Assembly (NCBI GenBank): GCA_017993235.1 | Contig: JAGONC010000013.1 | Location: forward strand, 1 to 64,000 | Direction: 5' to 3' | DNA: 64,000 bases | Source: Lentimicrobiaceae bacterium | GTDB lineage: Bacteria; Bacteroidota; Bacteroidia; Bacteroidales; JAGONC01 | Part shown: positions 35,501 to 44,768 of the stretch, piece after piece | Layout: each line of letters begins with the position of its first letter | Position numbering within the stretch: position 1 is the stretch's first letter | Made by a program: the position numbers and the translations under genes | Notes under the pieces: model-generated | Told to the model about the DNA's origin: nothing | What the model saw: only the letters and a program-made list of their open reading frames with translations | Databases searched by the model: none

Positions 35501-37979
35501 ATGGGATCGTTCCTACCGACTGCACATTATCCGAGATGGTGACAAGTGGATCTTCGGTGGTCAGTTTCATGACTGCTCCGGTGTAAGGGCTGTCCGACAG
35601 GTTCTTCAGGGTGACATCCATCCGTACGGTATCCCCCGGTTCAAGGACCGGGTCGGATCCGGCATGGATCACGAAATCGCTCTGTATCCCTGTCGTCGTA
35701 AACGCCAGGGTTTTTTTAGAAGAGATATTATTCTGGTCAGTAGCCATAAATGTGACCGGATACTGTGTATAGACCTGACCGGGAGTACCCTGGAACACTC
35801 CGGAGGCATCCATGGACATATCCAGCGGATAAGGGTAGGGATTCAGTTCAATTTTTGTATTCTGTGCCATCGGATTCGTCCCTGAGCCCGCCGGAATATG
35901 GTAATTTTTAGCATCCCCCTTTGTGACCCCTGCGTACCATTCCACTGAACTGGGGATGGTGCTGTTACCATAGTAGAACTCTATTTTACCACTGGGGAAA
36001 AGCTTAACGGCCAGGTTCAGATCGGATGTGGATGGAATGCCCGTTTGTGAAACATTCCAACGGAAGGTAGCAGCGGTCGGATCTCCCTGGTACCATAATC
36101 CATCACCATAGGAAGGATAGCATTGCAGGTTGAAATCAAAGCGTGGCGCAATGTTGCGGTTCTTAAGGAATCGCAGGTAGTTATCCTTATGATAGGGGAA
36201 GGTGACAAGGAAATCGTCAAATTTTAAAAAGCCATTCACGTACATATAGATGGTATCGTACATCTTACCGTAAAAAGGAAATGGAAATGGTAACACCTTC
36301 ATGGCATATCCGGTCGTATTGTTGGTGGGAGTGAGTTGCTCGGCCGAAACGACAGGGAAAGACGATGAAGAGGATGTTTCCTGGTATTCATACCTGAGTG
36401 ACCATTCATAAGGTGAAGTACCGCCGGTTGCCGACAGTGTTGTGGCATACGGTTCATAGAGCGTGGCCGGGGGCAGTGTGGGGGTTTGAATGGTCACATC
36501 GCTGTAGTTTATTGCAGCGACAATAGATAAACGGGTCATCGTGTTTTGCTGGATAGGTACATTGGTCTGGCTGCAGGGGATCTCCGTGACACCGCTGGTG
36601 TAATTCATCAGGGAGAATGAATTTATCTGTCCTGTACCCCAGTTTTCCGGATCATTTTCTTCCACCAGGAGGAAAAATTTAGCTTCCTGTCCGGGCGGTA
36701 AATAATTCAGCAGGGGAGTGATGTCCATCCCGAATTCGATGGTTTTGTCCGCCTCCGTATTACCTCCCTGCATGTAAAGACATTCCCCCTGGAAATTGAA
36801 AATAGGGAAACTCATTACATACGTTGGTATTGTCGCACTGATGTTATCCGAAACGCCTGCAGTAATTTTCAGCTTGTGCCTGCAGGTGTGTGTGAGCGTC
36901 ACTTTCATGGTCAGTTGTGGACTGCAATCATATTTTGGTTTTAGAACATTCACGGTATTATTCCAGATGCCGCCTTCGCCAAAAATATCTGCCACCGTTT
37001 TGTACATCATGTAACAATATCCGCTGTCACCCCAGGCAGGTACTCCTCCGTAACTGTTCACGAACTTGAATCCTCCGACTTCCCAGTCTTTGATGGTCAC
37101 TATTCCGTCACCATTGATATCCAGGTTATTGGTATATAGGCCGTCGTTGTTGTAATCCCAGCGGATGGAGTCGTTATAGCCTACAATACAGAGTGCGTGA
37201 GAAGCCGAAGATAACCATCCGATGCAGACATGTTTTCCCGCTTCCGGCGATCCGCTGGGAAACAGGTGCATGTAAGGTTGATTGGCATAAAAACTACCCA
37301 CACCCCCCGCTGCAGCATTCTCCAGATGTGAATGTATCCAGTGCTTCAGTGTCATAAATCCTTCGTAGGTATCTGTCTGGATATTGAAGGCATCCCAGAT
37401 CCTATTGTGCATGGCATTGTAATACAGATCATAACCTGTCATCCACCGTTTTTCGCCCCCGGCCGACATACCTCCGTAATCTTCCACCGATGGATCCCCC
37501 ACATGCCTGAGTACTTCCATGGAGTGATAATAACTGGTCCCACCATAGAAGTTCGAGCCATTCATCCAGTTCCAGGTAAAATGGGTGGGATGCTGGTTTT
37601 CAGGTTCGTCAGCAGAAGTATTCCTGACATAATTCATTTCATAGGTAAAATTATATCCCACAAGGGAAGCCTGCCCGCACGAATAACCTGCCTGGTTGAA
37701 CACAGGCCGCATGAACGGTTGCGTCGAATTATCCACAACTGGCGGGAGAAGAGGAGCATCTTTCCCTTTGTAATATGCAGGTAATTCCAGAACCGGCAGG
37801 GATGTGATATAGATCGAGTCGTAATAACTCAGGGGAGAATACAGGCCGGATTTAATGTACAGGTCCAGAGAATCCTGTGAAGCGTTATATTCCTGAGCTG
37901 CCGACAACAGGGAACCGTTAATAAGAAAGAAAAGGAGAAGTTGGTTTTTCATCGTTTTCATTCTGGCCTGTTTCTTCAT
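32553..37979 (-). CDS. Giant secreted papain-like (C1A) cysteine protease with Ig-like repeats and type IX sorting domain
   Basis: A 1808-residue protein with an N-terminal signal (KNQLLLFFLINGSLLSAAQ). The papain-like head has the nucleophile Cys-101 in NQAGYSCGQASL, His-261 in SASHALCIVGYND and Asn-308 in GFKFVNSYGG. Between His and Asn lies an acidic insert with EF-hand/dockerin-type spacing (DYNNDG, then DINGDGIVTIKDWE, about 275-300). Downstream are putative Ig-like domains, two CARDB-like domains (LEPGDTVRMDVTLKNLSD, LDPGETANVVLALHNNGG), the jelly-roll module (DFETGDFTRFPWYF to CAWVDDIVMPP), four copies of a cysteine-containing Ig-like repeat (such as GDGTFNDPTQLETTYTPG), PKD-like domains and a sorting tail (VMPNPNQGIFHVQIE...GVYILSVIS). 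It lies ten bases after its shorter paralogue. Extracellular protein or peptide hydrolysis is expected. Confidence 0.88.
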   Translation of the reverse strand: MKKQARMKTMKNQLLLFFLINGSLLSAAQEYNASQDSLDLYIKSGLYSPLSYYDSIYITSLPVLELPAYYKGKDAPLLPPVVDNSTQPFMRPVFNQAGYSCGQASLVGYNFTYEMNYVRNTSADEPENQHPTHFTWNWMNGSNFYGGTSYYHSMEVLRHVGDPSVEDYGGMSAGGEKRWMTGYDLYYNAMHNRIWDAFNIQTDTYEGFMTLKHWIHSHLENAAAGGVGSFYANQPYMHLFPSGSPEAGKHVCIGWLSSASHALCIVGYNDSIRWDYNNDGLYTNNLDINGDGIVTIKDWEVGGFKFVNSYGGVPAWGDSGYCYMMYKTVADIFGEGGIWNNTVNVLKPKYDCSPQLTMKVTLTHTCRHKLKITAGVSDNISATIPTYVMSFPIFNFQGECLYMQGGNTEADKTIEFGMDITPLLNYLPPGQEAKFFLLVEENDPENWGTGQINSFSLMNYTSGVTEIPCSQTNVPIQQNTMTRLSIVAAINYSDVTIQTPTLPPATLYEPYATTLSATGGTSPYEWSLRYEYQETSSSSSFPVVSAEQLTPTNNTTGYAMKVLPFPFPFYGKMYDTIYMYVNGFLKFDDFLVTFPYHKDNYLRFLKNRNIAPRFDFNLQCYPSYGDGLWYQGDPTAATFRWNVSQTGIPSTSDLNLAVKLFPSGKIEFYYGNSTIPSSVEWYAGVTKGDAKNYHIPAGSGTNPMAQNTKIELNPYPYPLDMSMDASGVFQGTPGQVYTQYPVTFMATDQNNISSKKTLAFTTTGIQSDFVIHAGSDPVLEPGDTVRMDVTLKNLSDSPYTGAVMKLTTEDPLVTISDNVQSVGTIPSGQILTFQNAFSFLVSPSVSDGHPITLQHIITTIQDTLQRSLTYPVNAPVIVPGLFTVQDYTDNILDPGETANVVLALHNNGGGKAIHLVAGLTSSDPYITLNQSQDSILLLPAHSDTSLVFNVTVSPQAPYGHIANFFLSGEGDPEIAIADSLYLISGMIKEDFETGDFTRFPWYFAGQQNWTIQTGSVYQGTFSARSGTINDSQSSALLLQADVLSTSQISFYSKVSSESGYDFLIFYVDGSEKGRWSGEATWAKHTYTVGEGPHIFQWKYQKDGSVVGGSDCAWVDDIVMPPTEAFLLTVYAGDDDTICQGSTVPLDGTVLNASSIEWATSGSGTFSNNTLPDPVYTPGTSDINAGHVILTITGTNDEDLELSDNMQLTINRLPDPFAGLDRYSCEGSPVTLDAEVTYSDSTFWTTDGDGIFNNPTLLDVTYTPGQEDLLNEAVYLILTAYPNLPCTQDKADTMLLSIQHDPQAYAGEDDWACENAPYTLTGIVGNSGSVLWESSGDGTFNDPTQLETTYTPGLQDISLGTVELALTAFGLDPCTGTDADTILLTLDPGPDADAGNDQTILYNTSTTLHGLAGGGSGNYSYYWEPEAYLEDPTMQHPVTIPLTSEVTFTLTVTDEDTGCPQSDNMTVFIEGSPFDLTVTATPNPICTGGVVQLNADAQGTTGPFTFVWSSVPPGFTSNLQNPTDTPLVSTTYYTTVTDNLGNIIQDDILVELIDPPTASAGDDKNLCYGYPYTLQGQAGNYSGIQWHTFGDGTFDDASLLQAVYTPGPADLVAGDALLQILVTGIPPCNIPASDMIKLSYWPETTVILNELPDLCLDDPPFLLTGGSPEGGSYEGSGVSNGYFYPDIAGIGSFVITYTYTDANECSFSASQSITVDECTGISKPAGQATVMVMPNPNQGIFHVQIEALIEEMYLLSLTDPSGNVVYQHNLLISTGRNDLTFNLSSLEPGVYILSVISNQIPTTKKIVIF

Positions 37980-37989
37980 ATGAATCTGG

Positions 37990-40539
37990 TCATTTCATCA
38001 TGATGATCTTACCGGATCCAAACCGGTTACCGGCTTTCAGTACATAATAATAGATTCCTTTCTCCACCCGGGTTCCGTTGTCGGTCGTTCCATTCCAGGT
38101 GACCGTATGGTCTCCTGACGGAAGCATCTGCGGATGGAGCAGGGTTCTGACCCGCCGGCCTTCCAGGTTGTAGATCAACAGTTCCGTCTGTTCCATCTGA
38201 TCCAGGTTGAACCGAATCCGGGTTTCCGTGGAAAAAGGATTGGGTTGAATATCTGCGGGGATCCCGTTATTAACCGTTCCCGGCAGAGGTACATCCACAT
38301 GAAGGGTGGAAAGGGTAAGGGTTTTTGCGGATGAAATATTCAGGTAGTCGGTCACACGAAAAATGATGTCCCATGAATGATTATCGATGGTCGGAGTACC
38401 CTGGAAAATCCCATCACCGGTGATGGTCATCCCCATCGGATAGTCGGGGGGACAGAATTCCAGTGCGAAGTTGTCAGGAATGGAGTTCATATTGGAAATA
38501 CTGGCGATCGTAAAGCTCTGACCATCTCCCCTGGAAATCCCGGCAGCCCATCCCGTACCTTCGGTAATCGAATTTCCATAATAGAAGTCGATGTTTCCGT
38601 TAGCATTAAGGACCACAGCAACATCGATATCCACACCAGGCTCATCAAATTTGGATGTTTTCCAGCGGAAGATAGCACAGTTTGCGTTGCCCTGGTAATA
38701 GATACCATCTCCCTGCTCAGGGTAGATCATCATGTCGGCACAGTATGCAGTTATTACTTTCCTGATCTTTATTTTCTCTTCATCACGGATATAGTCGAAT
38801 GCTTCTGCGAACACGATGGAACCGTCGGTCAGCAGCGTAACCTTATCGTATGTTTCTCCATAGAACGGGAATGGAAATTCAAGTTCTTTTACAGCGAAGC
38901 CATCATCGTAATCCGTTGGGGTCAGCAATTCGTCGGTGATGGCCGGGTAAGTTCCTATGATGGGATTTTCTTCGTAATTGATCAGCAGATTCCATTCATA
39001 GGGTTGAGTGCCGCCGGATGCCTCCAATTGTACCGTGTAAGGTTCATTAACCACTGCGGGAGGAAGAGCCTCCGTAGTGATCGATGGGGCATCGAATGTA
39101 ATCGTTTTGCAAAGGGACAGAGTGGTGGTACCATTTTCGACAATGGGAACCTGTTGCTGGGGACAGACCACCTCTTCTCCTCCGGCTGTATAATCGATCA
39201 GGCTCAATGAAATGATCTCTCCGGTTCCGGTGTTGGTAATATCCGTTTCCACCAGGCTGAAGAAGAACCGTGCCGGTTGGCCTGTTGTGATCTGGCCCAG
39301 CAGTGGTGTAATGTCAAGGCCAAACTCAAGGATCTTATCCTCCTCGGAATAACCTCCCTGCATATACAGATCTCCTCCCTGATTTTTGAACAAGGGGAAG
39401 GTCATCTCATAGTCAGGTTCCGTTGCGGTTGTATCAGCCGATACTCCGGCCACAAAGCGAATCTTTTCGCGGGATGTGTGTTTGACTACTCCTTTAAAAG
39501 CAGCATAAGGACTATAGATCTGGCGCGTTGTGATCACATGGATTGTATTGGTCCATATTCCTCCCTGGGAAACTGCGTCAGCAAGGCCTTTGTACATCAT
39601 ATAGGCGGTACCTCCATCCCCAAACCCTTCCCCCCAGCTATTGGCGAATTTTAATGCGCCAATTTCCCAGTCTTTCAGGGTGACGAGTCCATCACCATTG
39701 ATATCAATATGATTTGTATACTGACCATCTCCGTTAAAATCATAACGAATGGAGTCATTATACCCGACAATGGTCATGGCATGGTTCACCTGGGCGTCCC
39801 ACCACACAACAACGGATTTCCCTGCTTCGGGTGTTCCGGCTGGCAGGTAGGTCATGGTAAAATTGTTGGAAACCCCGGCAGCAAATACAGCCAGTCCACC
39901 CGGTTCTTTTTTTCCAAGGTGATTGAAAAGCCAGTGCTTCAGGGTTTCCAGCCCCTGTACATCTCCAACCTGAATGGCATAGATATCCAGTACTTTATTG
40001 TGCATTCCGTTGTAGTATTCCTCATAACCGCTCATCCAGCGGGTATATCCTCCATATGCATAATCTCCGCCCCAGTCCAGCACATTGGGGCATCCATCCG
40101 ATTGAACGATCACCCACCCGTCGAAGTGCCAGGATCCACTCCCGGTACCTCCGTTCAGGAAATTCCAGGTGTAGTGTGTTGGGTACTGCGTCAGCAGATT
40201 ATCAGCGGCAATCCCGCGTTCGCAATCAATCTCATAGGTAAAGCAGTAGCCCATTCCGGATGCCTGTCCACAACTCCCGCCATCCTGCATGAAAATGGGA
40301 CGAAAATAGGGTTGTGTTGTATTATCAACCATTGCTGGGAGATCACGTCCGCATAATGTTGCGGGTGTGGTTAGCCGGGGCAGATTATTGAGATAATTCC
40401 AGTCATCTGCCGTTAGCGGCCGTAGTTCTCCGGCCAGCCAGGGTTCACCCAAGGGATCGGGATTCACGTTGACAACCTGGGAGAATAACACATTCGCGAT
40501 AAGTACAAAGTATACAGGAATTATGGATTTCTTCGGCAT
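37990..40539 (-). CDS. Secreted papain-like (C1A) cysteine protease with FlgD-like/type IX C-terminal domain
   Basis: An 849-residue paralogue of the downstream giant protease, with signal MPKKSIIPVYFVLIANVLFS. The nucleophile is Cys-90 in MQDGGSCGQASGMGY, the His is His-253 in VNHAMTIVGYND, and the Asn is Asn-300 in LKFANSWGEGF. The same EF-hand-spaced insert (DFNGDG, then DINGDGLVTLKDWE, about 267-292) sits between His and Asn. After the catalytic domain come a segment shared with the paralogue (LPPAVVNEPYTVQLEASGG, FPFPFYGETYDKV) and a FlgD-Ig-like C-terminal domain (IQPNPFSTETRIRFNL, DHTVTWNGTTDNGTRVEKG) ending in KIIMMK, which serves as the sorting tail. The pair looks like a tandem duplication followed by C-terminal extension of the second copy. 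Confidence 0.88.
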   Translation of the reverse strand: MPKKSIIPVYFVLIANVLFSQVVNVNPDPLGEPWLAGELRPLTADDWNYLNNLPRLTTPATLCGRDLPAMVDNTTQPYFRPIFMQDGGSCGQASGMGYCFTYEIDCERGIAADNLLTQYPTHYTWNFLNGGTGSGSWHFDGWVIVQSDGCPNVLDWGGDYAYGGYTRWMSGYEEYYNGMHNKVLDIYAIQVGDVQGLETLKHWLFNHLGKKEPGGLAVFAAGVSNNFTMTYLPAGTPEAGKSVVVWWDAQVNHAMTIVGYNDSIRYDFNGDGQYTNHIDINGDGLVTLKDWEIGALKFANSWGEGFGDGGTAYMMYKGLADAVSQGGIWTNTIHVITTRQIYSPYAAFKGVVKHTSREKIRFVAGVSADTTATEPDYEMTFPLFKNQGGDLYMQGGYSEEDKILEFGLDITPLLGQITTGQPARFFFSLVETDITNTGTGEIISLSLIDYTAGGEEVVCPQQQVPIVENGTTTLSLCKTITFDAPSITTEALPPAVVNEPYTVQLEASGGTQPYEWNLLINYEENPIIGTYPAITDELLTPTDYDDGFAVKELEFPFPFYGETYDKVTLLTDGSIVFAEAFDYIRDEEKIKIRKVITAYCADMMIYPEQGDGIYYQGNANCAIFRWKTSKFDEPGVDIDVAVVLNANGNIDFYYGNSITEGTGWAAGISRGDGQSFTIASISNMNSIPDNFALEFCPPDYPMGMTITGDGIFQGTPTIDNHSWDIIFRVTDYLNISSAKTLTLSTLHVDVPLPGTVNNGIPADIQPNPFSTETRIRFNLDQMEQTELLIYNLEGRRVRTLLHPQMLPSGDHTVTWNGTTDNGTRVEKGIYYYVLKAGNRFGSGKIIMMK

Positions 40540-40601
40540 GGCATATATCGTTTATATGAGTAAATCAACTGAAAAACCGCACGAAAGTACAAAATAAATT
40601 A

Positions 40602-40619
40602 CCTGCCTGTGAAGGCAGG
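40602..40619 (-). terminator. Terminator hairpin after a C25 protease gene
   Basis: CCTGCC and GGCAGG pair around TGTGAA; on the minus strand the stem is followed by TAATTTATTTTG. It lies 25 bases after the stop of the C25 gene. Confidence 0.6.
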
Positions 40620-40643
40620 ATGGTCCGATGATCCGGTTCAGCC

Positions 40644-43600
40644 TTAATGAAGGATCAGTTTTTTCTCCGCATGTGAATTTTCGCCTCTTATGCTGAGATA
40701 GTAGACGCCACCTGGGAAAGCACTCAGATCCAATTCTTTATAGAATTTCTTGTGCAGGACCATGTCCTCCATTTTTAGTACAGTGGCACCAGAGGCATGC
40801 GTGATCGTCAGATCGAACTGCTCTTCCGAATCCGATTGAATGGTAAGGTAAACCACATCACTGGCTGGATTGGGATGGAGTTGCACCGAGAAACCCTGTC
40901 TCGTCAGCGGATCAATACCAACCGTGTTGCTGATCATCACCTCAAGCACATCGGAATCCTCGCTGGTACCACATTCATTCATTGCAGCCACACTTAAAGT
41001 TACGTTGCCAGTGAATTCCGGATTCCAGGTTACAGTCCCCACGACATCGATTCCGGATATATACCCTGCCGTAACCGGGTTAAGATGCCAGGTGTAGGAG
41101 CTGGCTCCGGGAACAGGCTGGATGGAATACTCGGATGAGGTTGTATAGTAAAGATCCACATACTGGGGTCCGACAGGTATTCCGGGTGCATCGGGTTCAG
41201 GCATGAACGATAAAATCATGTCCCTGGTGATATCTCCGCAGGGAAGGCCACTGTAAGCCGTGAGCGTGAGGGTTACGGAACCCGTATTATAATCATTCTG
41301 ACTGGGATAATAGACAGGATTCAGAATATTATCGGCACTGAATGAACCCGTTCCGGAGGTTTCCCATCCCAGCGCGTAATAGTTCGAAGCCGCCGCCTGG
41401 CACTGGTAATCCTGACCCACACAGATCGTTGTATCCGGTCCTGGATTGCAGGTTGTCACCAGGGTAGGCGGGAAAATGATATAATCCACCCATGCACGGT
41501 CCATTCCCTTGAATTCATCATAGTTTTTTGCATAGACCCATTTGAATGAATGCAAACCCGTCGCGACGGGGTAGCTGAACCTTTCCCAGTCGAACATACC
41601 TGCCCACTGGTCGATCAGGATATCGTCAATGAAGAATTGCAGGTAATCGGCATTTTCTTCGGATGAAACTTTTCTGAAGAACGATATGCTATCGGGTGCC
41701 AGAACGTTATAGGTCAGTTTAAAGTTGGAGGTTTCGTCATTGTTGATGGTGCCCGACCGAATGCAGAAAGTTCCTTCATATGGGCTTTCCGTGCTTACCT
41801 GCCAGGGGAACTGGCTGGTGGACGACCATGCGAACCGGCTGAAGTCGCCTGTTTCCCAGTTTTCGAACACGATCCCGATCGTGCCGATGTAGGTGTGCTG
41901 GTAAGTATATTCACCACAGGAAAGATCGATCGTCAGGTCCACAAAGGCGCCTATGGGGGCTTCATCATCGATTGCAAGAGGAAAAGCCAGCTCGATGAGG
42001 GTATCCGCTGGCAGGACTTCTACTTCCACGTAGGGATTTTCGATCGTTGCATACACACTACCTGTCGAGAGGTTTGCCGTGGCACTGAAACCACTGCTGT
42101 GACCTGTATTCATCAATGGGATGATCACCGTCAGGGTTTCACCCGGATCAACACTTCCGCTGGCATTACCACCCACCGAATCGTTATAGAAAATGGCTCC
42201 CGTTGCTAGTTCAGGTGCACGGGCGATCAATTCGACCTCATCCTCCCAGGTGTCATCCGCAACGATGGTGATGTCGAAAACGATCAGCGTTTGATCGGGA
42301 ATATTGGATGCAACTTCAAAGCTGAAGGCATTAGCAATGGTCTTGGACTCACCTGCAGGGATGATCCCATAGGATTGATGGTTATCAGTCAGGGTAACGT
42401 ATTCATTATCGGTCGAAATGGTCACTTCTGCGTTATATGCGGGTTGATCGCCTACATTTTTAATGGTAAGTTCCATGGAGATGTCTTCGCCATAGTCGGC
42501 CAAACCGTTGTCATTGCCACTGATGTCGTTCAGCATATACGATGTGAAAATCAGGTAGGGCTGGTTGGAAATGACCAGTACTTCTGCGTTGACCTTATTC
42601 CGGTTATGGGCGGTGATGGTAACATACAGCGGAGCAGGATCAACCAGCATTGGAAATTCGATGGTGGCATTCCCGCTGGCGTCAGCGATGCCGCGGCCGA
42701 TCAGGTCATCATTGGCTGAGACAGCAATGCGTGCGTAGGGAGCATCGGTTTCAATATTGATGGATGAACTTCCGATGGAGATGGAAACCGGTATCTCAGC
42801 GATAATATCCGTGGGAGTGGCTGTCCAGATATCCATGCTGGGATCGCCGAACAGGTTGAGCTCATAGGCCGTCCAGGCACAATATTCATCACTCTGGATA
42901 TAGGAAACATCATCTTCTTTTGACTGTGCGTTGACATCGCCCACCCGGGAGATGTTTTCACCGAAAATGGCATCATAGAACTCGCGGTCGTAGTACTGGG
43001 ATGAACTGTTGGTCCCTCCCGGACTATACCATCCGTATCGGGAGTTGGCAACGGAGGCCACTTCGCCGGTCTGCAGGTTGGTGAATGCCTCGGCAAAACA
43101 GTCGGTTCCGCCATAGCCACCGCCATCGTCACGGTTATCGAAGGAACCGTTATAGCAGCCCTGGCTGTATCCGACAACAAAGCCCCTGGTAATTCCGTCA
43201 TTGGTGAAGTTGGTAGTAGTCAGGTCGGAATTGTACATTTTCATGTTGTAGGTCACATTGGAGTGTCCCAGGTGGTTCACCAGGTTCACGCCCTCCTGGT
43301 TAAACTGTTCAAAAATATCTTCCTTATACCACATAGAGGTCATTTCGTAAAGTTTGGAGACTTCGAAATTGTCCGAAATGCCTACTGTGGTGTAACCATT
43401 GGCGCTGCTGCCGTTGGCGATCTCATCCTTATAGGTTCCACCCCAGGTATTGGTATTCAATTGTTCTCCGACCATGAGCGCTTTTTCAATATCTGCCACC
43501 ACGGGGGTGTCCTGATACTTGATTAGCTTATTGACAAAATGCTGTATCTCTTGTACATTGTCAACACAGATACGGCCGATGCTCACTTCGGAGTAGAGGT

Positions 43601-44618
43601 CCCATTCATTGGGTTCGCCCCAGTAGTTGTCTCCATCGGTATTCCAGTTACCATCGAGGCCAGCATAGTACATATCTGATGGGATATTGCTGTCGTCCAG
43701 GGCATCCAGGCCGCGGGGAGGAATGATATTGTCGGTACTGCTGGCCGCATCTCCGTCTCCGCCCAGAATGACATAGGATATACCGTTGTTCTGGTAATAA
43801 TCCTTGATGCAGTTCCTGATCTTGTCGGCGTTATCCTGTCCGGAATAGGTCGAATAGATCTCTTCAGTAGTGATGGTTTCGACAAAAAAGCCGGTCGACT
43901 CCTTGAATTCCACATAATCCTCAAATGCAGGCATTAGGGCATTGTTGGAGATCAGAAGCAGATCATAGGGATCGTCGTCCCTGGTGTTCGCATAGGGATA
44001 CTGATACAGCATTTCGGGATTGCTGACAATATGGTTGATCCTGTTGTCGATCAGTGCTGAAGATCTTCTGAGCAGCGAGGCCTCGGCGGCTCTGTCTGAA
44101 GGTTCAGAAATGATTTCTATGGTCACCTCCTTTAAGAACTGCACCCTCTCGAATGCTGGTTCATAGATGACAGGGCACAGGGTGAATGTTCCGATGGAGT
44201 GTCCGTTGAGAAAGTGCGTGGAGGTGTTGTTGATCATGGAAGCCGGATAGGGCTCGGCTGAATTGTAGATTGCCGGATCCTGCCTTAGGGAAACCGGCTC
44301 TCCATTGTAGCGGGAGATGGGGACAGGTTTAACGGCTGGCTTGATCCGGATTCCGGTCTGGGTGGGATAATAGGTCGCTGAAAGAATCCTGACTCCGGTC
44401 ATTTCATGGCCGGGTGACAGCAGGTATTCAGCTCCATAATAGGGTACCTCGGGCGTTCCCTCTTTTCCCATGTTTAGGCAGTTGTCATACTGGATCAGGG
44501 TGTACCCGTCCCGGATAGTTGCCAGCTGGGGTTTTCCAAACTGGATCGTGTAGATCTGGGCAATGGATGAAAAGGTGAAAAACAATACCGTACATGTCAA
44601 AAAGAAAAATCTTTTCAT
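40644..44618 (-). CDS. Secreted C25 (gingipain-family) cysteine protease with type IX sorting domain
   Basis: A 1324-residue protein with signal MKRFFFLTCTVLFFTFSSIA. A C25-type propeptide (to about 200) precedes the caspase-like catalytic domain (about 215-620): ISYVILGGDGDAASS, His-452 in NLVNHLGHSNVTYNM and Cys-488 in GYSQGCYNGSF. It belongs to a gingipain branch distinct from RgpB. The C-terminal half has two CARDB-like domains (GLADYGEDISMELTIKNVGD, SVDPGETLTVIIPLMNTGH), the shared jelly-roll (NWETGDFSRFAW to RAWVDYIIFPP), one cysteine-containing Ig-like repeat, a PKD-like segment and a sorting tail (LHPNPASDVVYLTIQ...GVYYLSIRG...KKLILH). A full Bacteroidota promoter precedes it and a hairpin follows it, so it is a single-gene transcript. 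Substrate specificity cannot be read from sequence. Confidence 0.9.
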   Translation of the reverse strand: MKRFFFLTCTVLFFTFSSIAQIYTIQFGKPQLATIRDGYTLIQYDNCLNMGKEGTPEVPYYGAEYLLSPGHEMTGVRILSATYYPTQTGIRIKPAVKPVPISRYNGEPVSLRQDPAIYNSAEPYPASMINNTSTHFLNGHSIGTFTLCPVIYEPAFERVQFLKEVTIEIISEPSDRAAEASLLRRSSALIDNRINHIVSNPEMLYQYPYANTRDDDPYDLLLISNNALMPAFEDYVEFKESTGFFVETITTEEIYSTYSGQDNADKIRNCIKDYYQNNGISYVILGGDGDAASSTDNIIPPRGLDALDDSNIPSDMYYAGLDGNWNTDGDNYWGEPNEWDLYSEVSIGRICVDNVQEIQHFVNKLIKYQDTPVVADIEKALMVGEQLNTNTWGGTYKDEIANGSSANGYTTVGISDNFEVSKLYEMTSMWYKEDIFEQFNQEGVNLVNHLGHSNVTYNMKMYNSDLTTTNFTNDGITRGFVVGYSQGCYNGSFDNRDDGGGYGGTDCFAEAFTNLQTGEVASVANSRYGWYSPGGTNSSSQYYDREFYDAIFGENISRVGDVNAQSKEDDVSYIQSDEYCAWTAYELNLFGDPSMDIWTATPTDIIAEIPVSISIGSSSINIETDAPYARIAVSANDDLIGRGIADASGNATIEFPMLVDPAPLYVTITAHNRNKVNAEVLVISNQPYLIFTSYMLNDISGNDNGLADYGEDISMELTIKNVGDQPAYNAEVTISTDNEYVTLTDNHQSYGIIPAGESKTIANAFSFEVASNIPDQTLIVFDITIVADDTWEDEVELIARAPELATGAIFYNDSVGGNASGSVDPGETLTVIIPLMNTGHSSGFSATANLSTGSVYATIENPYVEVEVLPADTLIELAFPLAIDDEAPIGAFVDLTIDLSCGEYTYQHTYIGTIGIVFENWETGDFSRFAWSSTSQFPWQVSTESPYEGTFCIRSGTINNDETSNFKLTYNVLAPDSISFFRKVSSEENADYLQFFIDDILIDQWAGMFDWERFSYPVATGLHSFKWVYAKNYDEFKGMDRAWVDYIIFPPTLVTTCNPGPDTTICVGQDYQCQAAASNYYALGWETSGTGSFSADNILNPVYYPSQNDYNTGSVTLTLTAYSGLPCGDITRDMILSFMPEPDAPGIPVGPQYVDLYYTTSSEYSIQPVPGASSYTWHLNPVTAGYISGIDVVGTVTWNPEFTGNVTLSVAAMNECGTSEDSDVLEVMISNTVGIDPLTRQGFSVQLHPNPASDVVYLTIQSDSEEQFDLTITHASGATVLKMEDMVLHKKFYKELDLSAFPGGVYYLSIRGENSHAEKKLILH

Positions 44619-44649
44619 GTTTAAAAAGTTTTGATTGTTAGAAGGGTAA

Positions 44650-44680
44650 CAAAAGTAGAATAGTTCGATGTAAATAGCAA
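44650..44680 (-). promoter_or_regulatory. Promoter of a C25 protease gene
   Basis: On the minus strand TTG (44680-44678) and TACTTTTG (44657-44650) are 20 bases apart, a full consensus match. The leader would be about 25 bases. Confidence 0.7.
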
Positions 44681-44728
44681 GCAGATTAACATTATAAAAT
44701 CAAAGAGTAAAAATCAAATCCCGGATCC

Positions 44729-44758
44729 AATACGAAATACTAAATACTGAATACTGAA
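44729..44758. repeat. Tandem 7-bp repeat (AATACTR, four copies)
   Basis: AATACGA, AATACTA, AATACTG, AATACTG, then a truncated AAT. It lies between the promoter of the C25 gene and the stop of the next gene. Confidence 0.7.
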
Positions 44759-44768
44759 TCCACAAATT

